A DNA stretch of 48,641 bases from an uncultured Bacteroidales bacterium (GTDB taxonomy: Bacteria > Bacteroidota > Bacteroidia > Bacteroidales > UBA932). The position numbers and the translations under genes were made by a program. Under the pieces are notes generated by a model. That model worked only from the letters and a program-made list of their open reading frames with translations. It was not told the DNA's origin and ran no database searches. Shown piece by piece: positions 1 through 9,795 of the stretch. Location of the stretch: assembly GCA_946187975.1 (NCBI GenBank), contig CAMHTE010000004.1, positions 1 to 48,641 of the forward strand, given 5' to 3'. Within the stretch, counting starts at the first letter, position 1; each line of letters opens with the position of its first letter.

Positions 1-497
1 AGGATATTGACCTTTCCTGCTCTGCAGGGGCCACGATTACCTTCTACCATGCCGGTAACTACTTCTCCGATCCTGCACATACTGACGCCCATGCCAACAT
101 GCGCTCTGACGCCCATATGCTGTTCAGTAAGGACGGTGGCCAGACATGGAGCTCCCCGGTGAACATCAACTATCCTCCGGGAACCAACTGGATTTACATC
201 AAGGCCCAGGCGGAGATTCCTTCGGACTACCTGGTATCCAACTTCCGTGTTGCTTTCGAGTGCGAGAGTTTCCCGGACCACTTCACACAGCTCTACTACA
301 CGGACAACAGCTATACTGAAACCACCACCAGCGTGACTTCGTATCCCGTGTACTATGACGTGATAACCGTGGCTGAGGAACAGCGCGTAACTACCAGCTA
401 CACTCACACTAACACCGGTTACCCGGTAAGCGTAACCCTTGACGACGGCCGTGCCGGAACCTGGGAAATCAAGAATGTCCAGATAGTGGAGAAGTAG
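1..497 (+). CDS. C-terminal part of a putative secreted/surface protein (5' end outside window)
   Basis: Frame open from base 3 (DIDLSCSAGATITFYHAGNYFSDPAHTDAHANMRSDAHMLFSKDGGQTW...) to the TAG at 497; beta-rich extracellular-like composition. The ORF-track ATG at 99 is internal. Confidence 0.6.
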   Translation, partial: DIDLSCSAGATITFYHAGNYFSDPAHTDAHANMRSDAHMLFSKDGGQTWSSPVNINYPPGTNWIYIKAQAEIPSDYLVSNFRVAFECESFPDHFTQLYYTDNSYTETTTSVTSYPVYYDVITVAEEQRVTTSYTHTNTGYPVSVTLDDGRAGTWEIKNVQIVEK

Positions 498-500
498 GGG

Positions 501-2456
501 ATGAAAAGGCTCTCGTTAACCGTTGCGCTGTTGTTCGCATGCCTGCTTCCGCTGGCATCGCAGAACAACGCGTACGGTCTGGATGACGAGTGTTTCCACT
601 GGTTCAGCGAATCCGAAAGACTGGTTGGCAAGGAAGGTTTCGATAAAGCGAACGAGAATCTCCTTCACGCTGCAATCAGCAAAGGGGATACAAAGGCCCA
701 GACGCTCTATTATGTGGAGCGCCTGAAGAACCTTACAAATACATACATTGGCAAAAGCGTAACGGGTGCGGACGATGCCAGGGTAGATAAGGCGATGGAG
801 GAACTCAAGTCCGTCGCCTCCAGGCTCGGGTACTCACAGTACTTCTATTATGCCTACGAGCTGGCCCAGAACTATTACTACAACCACCGGAAGCCTTTAC
901 GCACCATGGAACTGCTGCAGGAAATGGATCAGATTTCCATCGAGCGCGGTGAGGACTATGGTCTGTGGATGGGCAAGCGTTATATGGTGGCGCTGTATAT
1001 GTCGCAGAACGACTACATAACTGCGAAGAAGTATATACTCGAGGCTTTACGCATTTTCAATTCGAGCTCCGATCCCACGGTGCGCAGGCAGAGTGTTTGC
1101 CGCCTGTACTGCGATCTTTCCGAAACCTACGTCATAGGCACTGACTCGGTTAAGGTCAACATCAACAAGGCCGTAAAGACATCGAAGGTGCATCTTGACA
1201 CGCTCCGTTGCGAGTATCTTCTTGCTAAGATTGCAGCGTACGAAAAGGATGTTGAGGCCTATATCAGGCATAGGGACTACTGTCTTGCCGATCCTCTGCT
1301 TCACACCATCAGCCCTACGGCCAGACTCCTTTTCGAAACACTCGATTCCATAGTTGAGGGGCACTTCAACTACGACAAGGTGCAGAACCTTACTTTCTCC
1401 CGTATCCGCGAGGTGAAGTATATCGCCAACGTGGCGGAAATGTACGGCTACAAGGACCAGGCGTTCGAAATCGAGCGTCTGATGGTTCGCAAGTATGAGA
1501 AGCTTTTGGCTGACAGCAACCAGTCCAAGATTGCGGAAATGGACGCCCGCCTGAACAACACTGTCCTGAGTGCGGACCTGAGGGTGAAATCCCAGATACT
1601 TAAACGCACTACCAGCTATCTTATTCTGCTGGTTATGCTTGTTCTGGTTGGGGCCATGGTGCTTTTGATAGTGCAGGTACGTTCCCTGCGCCGCCGCAAG
1701 GTGAGGGACGAGCATCTTATCGAAGAGCTTCGCAACGCAAACGAAAAGGTGAAACTGGCGGACGCAGCAAAGACACGTTTCGTGCAGAACATGAGCCATG
1801 AGGTGCGTACACCACTGAACGCCATAGTTGGCTTCAGCCAGCTGCTTTCCCTGCCGGACGGGTCTTTCACCCCCGAAGAGAAGGATGAGTTCTCCGGGCA
1901 CATAATCAACAATTCCAAGATGTTGACAATGCTGTTGGACGACATTCTTAATACTTCGGCCATGGATTCTGGCAATTACAGCATCCAGATTGAGGACGGT
2001 GAGTGCGGATTCATGTGTCGCGCCGCTATTACGAGCGCAGAGCATCGCCTGCAGCCCGGTGTCACCATGGAATATGTCTCCCAGTTACCGGAACCCTATG
2101 TTATCCGCACCGATCCTCGTCGTGTGCAGCAGATACTTATCAACTTGCTCACCAATGCCTGCAAGCATACGGCAAAGGGTGAGATTAAGCTGACCTGTTC
2201 GCTGGACGAGGCAGCTGGAGAAGTAAGCTTCGCCGTTACCGATACAGGTACCGGAGTCCCTGCCGACCAGGCTGAGCGCATCTTCGATCGCTTCACAAAA
2301 CTGGACGAATTCGTACAGGGTACCGGTCTCGGACTTAGTATCTGCCGCGACATTGCTTCGCGCATGGGTGCGCGCGTGTACCTTGATACAAGCTATACGG
2401 CAGGAGGCGCACGTTTCGTATTTACCGTTCCCGTTAATTATCAACCTGTAGCATGA
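501..2456 (+). CDS. TPR-type sensor histidine kinase
   Basis: Signal peptide, helical TPR-like region, TM segment, H-box 'RFVQNMSHEVRTPLNAIVGFSQLL', and HATPase motifs 'ILINLLTNACKHT', 'DTGTGVP', 'GTGLGLSICR'. Confidence 0.93.
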   Translation: MKRLSLTVALLFACLLPLASQNNAYGLDDECFHWFSESERLVGKEGFDKANENLLHAAISKGDTKAQTLYYVERLKNLTNTYIGKSVTGADDARVDKAMEELKSVASRLGYSQYFYYAYELAQNYYYNHRKPLRTMELLQEMDQISIERGEDYGLWMGKRYMVALYMSQNDYITAKKYILEALRIFNSSSDPTVRRQSVCRLYCDLSETYVIGTDSVKVNINKAVKTSKVHLDTLRCEYLLAKIAAYEKDVEAYIRHRDYCLADPLLHTISPTARLLFETLDSIVEGHFNYDKVQNLTFSRIREVKYIANVAEMYGYKDQAFEIERLMVRKYEKLLADSNQSKIAEMDARLNNTVLSADLRVKSQILKRTTSYLILLVMLVLVGAMVLLIVQVRSLRRRKVRDEHLIEELRNANEKVKLADAAKTRFVQNMSHEVRTPLNAIVGFSQLLSLPDGSFTPEEKDEFSGHIINNSKMLTMLLDDILNTSAMDSGNYSIQIEDGECGFMCRAAITSAEHRLQPGVTMEYVSQLPEPYVIRTDPRRVQQILINLLTNACKHTAKGEIKLTCSLDEAAGEVSFAVTDTGTGVPADQAERIFDRFTKLDEFVQGTGLGLSICRDIASRMGARVYLDTSYTAGGARFVFTVPVNYQPVA

Positions 2457-2872
2457 TTCCTTTATACGCTCAAGAACACGACTATTCCAAGTACAACATC
2501 CTTGCGGTAGACGACATTCCCCTGAACCTTCTTCTGGTCCAGAAGATGCTTTCGCGCTTCAACTTCCGTATCCGTACCGCCGCCAACGGGCAGCAGGCAC
2601 TCGATGCGGTGGCAGCGGAGAAACCGGACCTGATCCTGCTGGACCTGATGATGCCGGGAATCGACGGCTTCGAGGTTATCAGGCGGCTTCGTGCCGATGC
2701 GGCTACGGCCGATATTCAGATAGTGATCCTGTCGGCTCTCAATTCAAATGAGGATGTCGTAAAAGGGTTCAGCCTGGGTGCGAACGACTTCATAATGAAG
2801 CCCATCATTATGGAGAAGCTCCTCAGTTGCGTAGTTACCCAGATGCAGCTTGTAGAGGCTAAGAAGGCCTAG
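2453..2872 (+). CDS. Stand-alone response regulator receiver (CheY-like)
   Basis: 'NILAVDDIPLN', 'DLILLDLMMPGIDGFEV', 'FIMKPI'; 139 aa with no output domain; 4-nt overlap with the kinase gene. Confidence 0.9.
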   Translation: MIPLYAQEHDYSKYNILAVDDIPLNLLLVQKMLSRFNFRIRTAANGQQALDAVAAEKPDLILLDLMMPGIDGFEVIRRLRADAATADIQIVILSALNSNEDVVKGFSLGANDFIMKPIIMEKLLSCVVTQMQLVEAKKA

Positions 2873-3294
2873 ATGTGACCTCCTCCGGAGGCGCGCAGCT
2901 CTTCGTCCACCCGCTTCTTTTCTTCCATCAGAAGATCCAGCAGCCATTCTTTCTGCTCGTCGCTCAACCCAAGGTCGCGGCAGGCGGATTCGTAACGGTT
3001 GATGACAGCTTCCTGATAGCGGTGGTACACCATCGACTTACGGATTTCGTCCTCGATGGTCTCGTGTTCGATCTCGTAGCTGTCCTTATAGTAATTCTTG
3101 TAAACGCTTTCCGAGGAAAAGCTCAGGCAGTAATAGAAGAGGCCGGAAGCCAGGATCACTATGCCCAGGATTCCCAGCACCAGCGGTACGCGCTGAATGA
3201 GGCCGAGCATGCCGAGGGTTCCCCCGGAAAAGAACATCAGGAGGGCTATCAGTTCGTTCTTGTGATATTTCAGAAGGGACATCTTCGGTTTCAT
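2869..3294 (-). CDS. Small two-TM membrane protein of unknown function
   Basis: 141 aa, two hydrophobic segments, charged C-terminus; overlaps the upstream TPR gene by 4 nt. Confidence 0.7.
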   Translation of the reverse strand: MKPKMSLLKYHKNELIALLMFFSGGTLGMLGLIQRVPLVLGILGIVILASGLFYYCLSFSSESVYKNYYKDSYEIEHETIEDEIRKSMVYHRYQEAVINRYESACRDLGLSDEQKEWLLDLLMEEKKRVDEELRASGGGHI

Positions 3295-4607
3295 AATCGT
3301 ATGGTGTTGGATTTACGGTTCTGCAATATTTTGATCTTCACGGAGTTCTCCGCCTCCTTGGCATCCAGGGCTTTCTGGTAGGCCCTCCGGGCGACGAGCA
3401 TCTCGTTGTTCTTATTTTTCATCTCGTCGAGGTTCTGCCTCAGCTGCCACTGTGAGAGCAGGATAGCCATGAAGGCTATGGCGAACATCACGATGAAGCC
3501 TATAAGGATAATATTCTGGTTGTGGGCTTTGAGGCGTTCGGCGTCCCGGCGCAGTTTGGCATTGTTCATTTCTGCGTCAAGGATGGCCATGTCCTCGTTC
3601 TGTACCTTAATATATATGGAGTCCTTTTCGCTCATCAGACTGCTCAGCTCTCCGTAGGCATCTCCAAAGGAGTGCTGCGCCGCGTAGATGACGTGTTTCT
3701 TCTCGTGACGTGCTTTGGCTGTTCCCAGGGAGTCGGCCTTTGCTAATGCCTCCTCAAACAACCCCTTGGACTGGAGATAGCAGACGTCCATCTCGTAACG
3801 GTCGTCGTTGTTTGTCTGCATACGGTAAAGCGGATCGGACACCAGTTTATCGTAACAGTCCCAGAATGCGTCCCATTCTCCCTTCGAATCGTAGAGGTAG
3901 GCGCGGGTCATAAGGACCTTGATGCGCAGGGTAGGGAAGAATGCCTGGTAGTGCTCCGCCTTCACGCAGTACTCTTCTGCGTGAAGGTAATCCTTGAGTT
4001 TGATATACTCCTGCGCTATGAGGATGTATAGGTTTGGAAGCTCCTGTTCCGCCTTTGCCTCCACGCAGCTGCTTGCGGCGTTGACGAAGTTTCGTATTGC
4101 CAGATAGGAATTGGTGCGGTAGCTCTGTATGAGTCCGGTAATGCGGTAGGAGTACATCTGCCCTAGGGGAATGCGCTCCTTGGAAGCGATGCGGCCCATC
4201 ATCCTGGCTTCGAGCATGGCGTCTGCGGCACGTCCCAAATGAATCAGGTACTGGCAGTACTCGTGGATTATGCCGAAGTAAAAGGCGCGGGTATCGGCCC
4301 TTTTCCCCAGCATCTCCTTAATCTCGGCGACGGCTGCGTCCATACGTTCGGTATCTCCCTGGGCGAAGCGGACAGGGAATTCCAGCGACAGCGCAAGACA
4401 TTTATAGCGGAAGTTCCCCTCTGCCACGCCGGCGTTGTACAGGGAGTCGGCAAGCACGAGGTTGGCGGGGTCGTATTGCTGCATGCGTCCGAACGCATAG
4501 CGTTGGAAAACATCGTCGTCCACCTTGAGCCGGTTCACGATCTGGGCCCTGCAGAAGACGCTCGCAAGGCATAGCAGAAGGATGATTATGGCTGATTTGT
4601 TTCTCAC
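3291..4607 (-). CDS. TPR-repeat membrane protein with C-terminal TM and coiled coil; resembles a histidine-kinase sensor module without kinase domain
   Basis: Signal peptide, helical repeats, TM 'IILIGFIVMFAIAFMAILL', then coiled coil; similar layout to the kinase at 501-2456. Confidence 0.75.
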   Translation of the reverse strand: MRNKSAIIILLLCLASVFCRAQIVNRLKVDDDVFQRYAFGRMQQYDPANLVLADSLYNAGVAEGNFRYKCLALSLEFPVRFAQGDTERMDAAVAEIKEMLGKRADTRAFYFGIIHEYCQYLIHLGRAADAMLEARMMGRIASKERIPLGQMYSYRITGLIQSYRTNSYLAIRNFVNAASSCVEAKAEQELPNLYILIAQEYIKLKDYLHAEEYCVKAEHYQAFFPTLRIKVLMTRAYLYDSKGEWDAFWDCYDKLVSDPLYRMQTNNDDRYEMDVCYLQSKGLFEEALAKADSLGTAKARHEKKHVIYAAQHSFGDAYGELSSLMSEKDSIYIKVQNEDMAILDAEMNNAKLRRDAERLKAHNQNIILIGFIVMFAIAFMAILLSQWQLRQNLDEMKNKNNEMLVARRAYQKALDAKEAENSVKIKILQNRKSNTIRL

Positions 4608-5317
4608 TGTGCTATGAACTGGTAAATGATATAACCTGCCTGGCGGTCGGGAGCTGTCGCACTTGACGAAAACTTAGAGAGCCTTGCGGCCCTTATCGCG
4701 AAGGCCCGAAGGCATCCGTCGGAAGAAGATGCATCCTCATCGATGCGTGCTATGACCACATCTCCCTGACGGCTGACTCCTATGTTGACCTTAACCTCTC
4801 CGGCGCCCATGCAGCGATAGGCCGGGATGGGCAGATGGCTGGCCTTGCGTCCTTCCAGTTCGTATGAAAGGACGGAGGGGCCGGAGTAGCGTGACTCCTG
4901 CTTCTTCTCTTCGTTTTTTTTGCGGGGGGAGGGGTCTGCGGCGGAGAAGTCGTCGGGAATGTCAGCATTCTGTTGCAGTGCCTTCCGAAGGGCTTCGGCG
5001 TCCTTGTAAAGCTTTTCGGCTTCTTCCGGCGAATTGCGGTCGTCCTTGAGGGCGGAACGGTCCACCGCCACGTTGCGTATGGGAGTATTGCCTTCGGCTG
5101 CGAGTATTTCGTTGAGCCTCTGGTTGATTGCCTGCTTAAGAGCGAGTTCTTTCTGGAGTTTTTCGATTTGTTCGGCCTTGGTGAAGTCGAGGACGAACGA
5201 GCTTTCCTTCTTGATGGCCGCTCCGAGTTGTACGCTCAGCAGGACGATCAACACCACAAGGTGCACGATCACCGTCACGTACAGACCGGCGCGGTCCTCT
5301 TTGGGAAGGCGTTTCAC
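4604..5317 (-). CDS. TonB/TolA-like protein (N-terminal TM, coiled coil, TonB-like C-terminal domain)
   Basis: 'GTG' at 5315-5317 overlaps the udk stop (GTGA). TM 'YVTVIVHLVVLIVLLSVQL', coiled-coil middle, C-terminal '...GEVKVNIGVSRQGDVVIARI...'. The ORF-track start at 5491 runs back into udk. Confidence 0.7.
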   Translation of the reverse strand: MKRLPKEDRAGLYVTVIVHLVVLIVLLSVQLGAAIKKESSFVLDFTKAEQIEKLQKELALKQAINQRLNEILAAEGNTPIRNVAVDRSALKDDRNSPEEAEKLYKDAEALRKALQQNADIPDDFSAADPSPRKKNEEKKQESRYSGPSVLSYELEGRKASHLPIPAYRCMGAGEVKVNIGVSRQGDVVIARIDEDASSSDGCLRAFAIRAARLSKFSSSATAPDRQAGYIIYQFIAQ

Positions 5318-5943
5318 TGGGCGGTTTTTCTTGCTCCCCGGAGCGCCTTTTCCACAGTGTTGAGTATCATATTGATGGCAACCTTGTTGTGGCCGCCCTG
5401 GGGGATGATGATGTCGGCGTAGCGCTTGCTGGGTTCGATGAACTGCAGGTACATCGGTTTTACGGTCTTTGTGTAGCGCTCGATTACCCATTCCACGTTC
5501 TTTCCGCGTTCGCGTATGTCGCGGGCCATCACTCGCATGAGACGGTCGTCGTCATCTGCATCCACGAAAAGCTTGATATCCATCTGCTCGCGGAGCTTCT
5601 TGCATGTAAAGATCAGGATACCTTCGATAATGATGACGTCGGAAGGGCCCACCTGTACGGTTTCGGTTTTGGAACGTGAGCAGCTGATGTACGAATACAC
5701 GGGCTGCTGGATAGTCTTACCCTCCTTGAGTTCCTTCAACTGTTTGCACAGAAGTTCCCAGTCGATGGCGTCGGGATGGTCGAAGTTCTGGTTGCGTTTT
5801 TCCTCGTCGGTAAGGTCGCTGGAGTCCTTGTAGTAAGCATCCTGGGGGATGACCACCACATCTTCCTTAAGCCTCTCGGTAATGGCCTTTACGACCGTGG
5901 TTTTGCCGGAGCCGGAACCGCCAGCTATTCCTATGACTAACAT
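5314..5943 (-). CDS. udk: Uridine kinase
   Basis: P-loop 'GIAGGSGSGKTTV'; 'FDHPDAIDWELL'; 'RDIRERGKNVEWVIERY'. Confidence 0.95.
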   Translation of the reverse strand: MLVIGIAGGSGSGKTTVVKAITERLKEDVVVIPQDAYYKDSSDLTDEEKRNQNFDHPDAIDWELLCKQLKELKEGKTIQQPVYSYISCSRSKTETVQVGPSDVIIIEGILIFTCKKLREQMDIKLFVDADDDDRLMRVMARDIRERGKNVEWVIERYTKTVKPMYLQFIEPSKRYADIIIPQGGHNKVAINMILNTVEKALRGARKTAQ

Positions 5944-5957
5944 ATCGTGGTTTTTTA

Positions 5958-7361
5958 TTAAAATTCAGCGTTCTTTGGAGTACGGGGGAAGGGGATAACG
6001 TCGCGTATGTTGCTCATTCCCGTTATGAAGAGAAGCAACCTTTCGAAGCCAAGCCCGAAGCCGCTGTGGGGGCAGCTGCCGAAGCGGCGGGTGTCGAGGT
6101 ACCATTCGAGGGTACGACGGCTCATTCCCAGCTCGTTGATGCGCGCCTCCATCTTTTCGAGGGAGCTTTCACGCTCGCTGCCGCCGATGATTTCGCCAAT
6201 CTTCGGGAAGAGTATGTCCATGCCGCGCACGGTCTTGCCGTCGTCGTTCTGCTTCATGTAGAAGGCCTTGATATCCTTCGGGTAATCCGTCATGATGACG
6301 GGGCGTCCGAAATGATGCTCGACGAGGTAACGCTCGTGCTCGCTCTGGAGGTCTATGCCCCAACTGACGGGATACTCGAAGACATGCCCGTCGGCGACGG
6401 CCTTTTCCAGTATCTCTATGCCTTCGGTGTAGGTGAGGACCTTGAACTCGGTATTCACCACTCCCTGCAGGCGCTCGATCAGAGTATTGTCGTAACGGTC
6501 GTTGAGGAAGCGGATATCGTCCATGCAGTTGTCCAGCGCATAGCGGACCAGGCTCTTGATGAAGTCCTCCGCCAGCACCATGTTGTCCTTGATGTCGTAG
6601 AAGGCCATTTCGGGCTCTATCATCCAGAACTCCGCCAGGTGGCGGGGAGTGTTGGAATTCTCGGCCCTGAAGGTGGGTCCGAAGGTGTAGATCTCGCCAA
6701 GGGCCGTGGCGCCGAGTTCGCCTTCGAGCTGTCCGCTCACGGTAAGCGAAGTCTGGCGTCCGAAGAAGTCCTTGCTGTAATCCGGTTCACCCTTTTTATT
6801 TCTGGGGACGTTGTTCAAGTCGAGGGTAGTCACCTGGAACATCTCACCGGCACCTTCCGCGTCCGCGGCGGTAATCAGGGGAGTGTTGAGGTAGACGAAG
6901 CCCCTTGAATGGAAGTAATCGTGTATGGCGAAAGCCATCTGGCTACGCAGGCGCAGGATCGCTCCGAAGGTATTGGTGCGCGGGCGCATGTGTGCGACGG
7001 TGCGGAGGTATTCGAATGAGGTGTCCTTCTTCTGCAGGGGATAGCGCATGGGGTCGCACTCTCCGTAAAGGGTAATTTCGCCTGCACGGACTTCAACCGC
7101 CTGTCCGCTGCCTATCGATTCCACAAGCGTGCCGCGTACCGCGATGCAGGCGCCGGTTGTGATCTTCGCGAGCAGATCGGCGTCCGTGGCGGTCTTGTCC
7201 ACTACTATCTGGATGTTGTTGATAGTGGAGCCGTCGTTGAGGGCGATGAAGGCAATCTCCTTGTTGCCCCTCTTGGTGCGTACCCAGCCTTTGGCAAGAA
7301 CTTCCTTGCCGGGAGCCATTCCAAGAAGGTCTTTAACCTTGATACGTTTGATTTCTTCCAT
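5958..7361 (-). CDS. asnS: Asparaginyl-tRNA synthetase
   Basis: OB-fold N-terminus '[21 protein letters not shown]'; class II motifs '[28 protein letters not shown]' and '[29 protein letters not shown]'. Confidence 0.97.
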   Translation of the reverse strand: MEEIKRIKVKDLLGMAPGKEVLAKGWVRTKRGNKEIAFIALNDGSTINNIQIVVDKTATDADLLAKITTGACIAVRGTLVESIGSGQAVEVRAGEITLYGECDPMRYPLQKKDTSFEYLRTVAHMRPRTNTFGAILRLRSQMAFAIHDYFHSRGFVYLNTPLITAADAEGAGEMFQVTTLDLNNVPRNKKGEPDYSKDFFGRQTSLTVSGQLEGELGATALGEIYTFGPTFRAENSNTPRHLAEFWMIEPEMAFYDIKDNMVLAEDFIKSLVRYALDNCMDDIRFLNDRYDNTLIERLQGVVNTEFKVLTYTEGIEILEKAVADGHVFEYPVSWGIDLQSEHERYLVEHHFGRPVIMTDYPKDIKAFYMKQNDDGKTVRGMDILFPKIGEIIGGSERESSLEKMEARINELGMSRRTLEWYLDTRRFGSCPHSGFGLGFERLLLFITGMSNIRDVIPFPRTPKNAEF

Positions 7362-7376
7362 TTGCTTGATTTTAAA

Positions 7377-7405
7377 AAGGCGGTGGCCGTAAAGGTCACC
7401 GCCTT
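7377..7405 (-). terminator. Rho-independent terminator after the exbB/exbD operon
   Basis: aaggcggtggcc-gtaaa-ggtcaccgcctt, 12-bp stem with one G-U pair; T-run on the minus strand beyond the stem. Confidence 0.85.
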
Positions 7406-7422
7406 GAAAAGTCCGGCCGAAC

Positions 7423-7887
7423 TTATTCGGCCTTCCTCGAAGAGTACATGATCTTAAGGGCGGAGCAACGTCTGAGCTCCTGCTTGACGTCGGTGATGAT
7501 ACCCATACGGACGTCCTGGTCAGCCCTGATGCAAACAGTCATGAAGGAACGGTCGGCCTCGCTCTTGGAGTCGCGCTCTGCGGCGATGAAGTCGCGGATG
7601 TCGGACGTAGTCTTGAACGAGTCGTTGAGCTGGATACGTGCGTCGGTACCGTACTGGGCCTGGAGGCTCGGTATAGGAGTACCTATATTGATGTACGAAG
7701 CCAGGTCCTTGCGCTCAAGCTTTGCCGCTTCGGATGCCTGCGGGATCTTTACGACCACCTTGTTCTCCGTCTCGCGGAGCTGCGTGGTGACCATGAAGAA
7801 GAACAGGAGCATGAACACGATATCCGAAAGGGAGCTCGACGTAATGGCGGGCATTTCTTTCTTGCCGTCTTTTCTGAACATTGACAT
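7423..7887 (-). CDS. exbD: ExbD/TolR family biopolymer transport protein
   Basis: '[25 protein letters not shown]' N-terminal TM typical of ExbD/TolR. Confidence 0.9.
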   Translation of the reverse strand: MSMFRKDGKKEMPAITSSSLSDIVFMLLFFFMVTTQLRETENKVVVKIPQASEAAKLERKDLASYINIGTPIPSLQAQYGTDARIQLNDSFKTTSDIRDFIAAERDSKSEADRSFMTVCIRADQDVRMGIITDVKQELRRCSALKIMYSSRKAE

Positions 7888-7898
7888 AGCGTATCCTC

Positions 7899-8480
7899 CT
7901 ATCTTCTTCTTTTACCCACATCCTTGGGCTCTGCTTCAGAAATCTGCTGAGGCACGAGGTCCTTGATGGTTTTCTGCTGTTCTTCGGTGAGGGCAAGATA
8001 CTTGCGTCCGTACTCACGCATCGAGGCCTCGTCACGCAGTTCGTTCACGGCCTTCACAAGTTCGTTCTGAACGGCTATGTAGGCCTGATAACTGGTACCG
8101 CGGTCGTTCTGGAGGGAGATGACGCCCTTGGACACGGGACGTGTGCCGAGGCCTTCGATCTCCGTGGGCTCCATGACGGGAAGCGACGGGTCGTCGGTGG
8201 GGTTGGTAAGGAATATTTTGATCTTGTCCTTAAGCTGGCTGACATCTATGGGCTCACTACCGGCAAGAATCCTATCGGCCGAGTTGATCTTCACAATAAT
8301 GATATTGCGGCGGTTGACCTTCTGGTCCTCTACCTTCTGGTTGGGATCCGGCATGGGGGGCAGACGGCGGCTGAGACCGGTCTGCGTTCCCATCGTGGTC
8401 GTCATCAGGAAGTAGCAGAGCAGGAGGAACGCTATATCGGCTGTAGAACTCGAGTTGATTGCAGGTGTTTTCTTTGCCAT
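7899..8480 (-). CDS. exbD: ExbD/TolR family biopolymer transport protein (second copy)
   Basis: 'TPAINSSSTADIAFLLLCYFLMTTTM' ExbD signature. Confidence 0.9.
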   Translation of the reverse strand: MAKKTPAINSSSTADIAFLLLCYFLMTTTMGTQTGLSRRLPPMPDPNQKVEDQKVNRRNIIIVKINSADRILAGSEPIDVSQLKDKIKIFLTNPTDDPSLPVMEPTEIEGLGTRPVSKGVISLQNDRGTSYQAYIAVQNELVKAVNELRDEASMREYGRKYLALTEEQQKTIKDLVPQQISEAEPKDVGKRRR

Positions 8481-8486
8481 AGCGGT

Positions 8487-8930
8487 TTAACCTTTTTTGT
8501 TGGTGATGGCAAGACGAATCTCACCTGCAATGATGGCGAGAACCGCCAGGATGCCGGCAAAATAGGTCAGGTAAAGGATTGTGTCGGTCAGTTTGAGCGT
8601 TGAAGCGTTCGGCTGCTCCGTGGTGAGACTCACCGCCGGGGAGCCCGGGGCCACGAGGTATGCTACGAAGCACACCACTGCGATGGCGGCAAGGCCGATC
8701 CCGAGCTTGATGACGCTCTTGGGATTGTTGGCTATGCCTATCGCAAGGCCCACGCCGATGACCGCGATTACTGCGAGTCCTACCATGATGTAGGCCCAGA
8801 GCAGCAGAGCGTCAACGGGAAGGTCATCCTTGAAATCCCATCCCTTGGCGAAGCCCCACACAAGCAGGACCACGCTTATGACGATCAGCGCGACCATCGT
8901 CCAGGTGAATATTTTATTAAGGTTTTTCAT
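8487..8930 (-). CDS. Small integral membrane protein in the exbB/exbD operon
   Basis: 147 aa, four hydrophobic segments, between exbB and exbD with 4-nt overlap to exbB. Confidence 0.75.
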   Translation of the reverse strand: MKNLNKIFTWTMVALIVISVVLLVWGFAKGWDFKDDLPVDALLLWAYIMVGLAVIAVIGVGLAIGIANNPKSVIKLGIGLAAIAVVCFVAYLVAPGSPAVSLTTEQPNASTLKLTDTILYLTYFAGILAVLAIIAGEIRLAITNKKG

Positions 8931-9715
8931 TTCTTGGAACCGTGTTTTGTAAGAACGTCAACGAGCGAGATGGAGCTGTCCTCCATGTCGATGGTGATGG
9001 ATTCGATCTTTGCAAGGATGTAGTTGTAGAACACCTGCAGGATCATGGCGACGATCAGACCGGCCACGGTGGTGATAAGGGCGACCTTCATACCGCCTGC
9101 AACGACGTTAGGGGAAATGTCACCTGCAGCCTGGATGGCGTCGAATGCCTGGATCATACCGATAACGGTACCGAGGAATCCGAGTGACGGGGCGATGGCG
9201 ATGAACAGGGAGATCCAGCTGAGGCCGCTCTCCATTTCGCTCATCTGCACGGAACCGTACGAAACGATGGTCTTTTCAACCACGTCGATGCCCTGGTCGT
9301 AACGGAGGAGACCCTGATAATAGATGCTGGCGACGGGTCCGCGGGTGTTGCGGCAAACGTCCTTAGCTGCCTCGATGCCTCCGTCGGCGAGAGCCTTCTC
9401 AACATCCTCGATGAGTTTCTTGGTGTTGGTCTTGGAGAAAGTGAGGTAGAGGATGCGTTCGATGGCAAGGGCCAGACCGATGATAAGGCAGATGATGATG
9501 AGGGACATGAATCCCGCACCGCCTTCGATGAATTTGGTCTTGAGGGCCTGGGTGAGCGGAACCTCGGGAGCTGCTGCAGTAAGGGCTGCCAGGTCGTTGG
9601 CAGGGGCTACCTGTTCTGTTGCGGCCTCTTCGGGAGCTGCTTCCTGCGCAGATGCAATGTCAGCAGTGAAAGCCATGAGGGCGACAGCTGCCAGAATCGT
9701 AAAGAGCTTTTTCAT
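8927..9715 (-). CDS. exbB: MotA/TolQ/ExbB proton channel family protein
   Basis: 'ISLFIAIAPSLGFLGTVIGMIQAFDAI' and 'VALITTVAGLIVAMILQVFYNYI'. Confidence 0.93.
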   Translation of the reverse strand: MKKLFTILAAVALMAFTADIASAQEAAPEEAATEQVAPANDLAALTAAAPEVPLTQALKTKFIEGGAGFMSLIIICLIIGLALAIERILYLTFSKTNTKKLIEDVEKALADGGIEAAKDVCRNTRGPVASIYYQGLLRYDQGIDVVEKTIVSYGSVQMSEMESGLSWISLFIAIAPSLGFLGTVIGMIQAFDAIQAAGDISPNVVAGGMKVALITTVAGLIVAMILQVFYNYILAKIESITIDMEDSSISLVDVLTKHGSKK

Positions 9716-9771
9716 AACGGTTTTTAAGTATTGTTTAAATTATAAGTTGCCGTAAAATCAACGCAATTTAG

Positions 9772-9779
9772 CAAAAATA
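9772..9779 (-). promoter_or_regulatory. Candidate -7 box for the exbB operon
   Basis: Minus strand TATTTTTG, 56 nt before the exbB start. Confidence 0.45.
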
Positions 9780-9795
9780 TTTCATTGCACAATAT

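Noticed and set aside
1047-2045. 332-aa minus-strand ORF
   Set aside because: Antisense to the histidine kinase.
6066-6908. 280-aa plus-strand ORF
   Set aside because: Antisense to asnS class II motifs.
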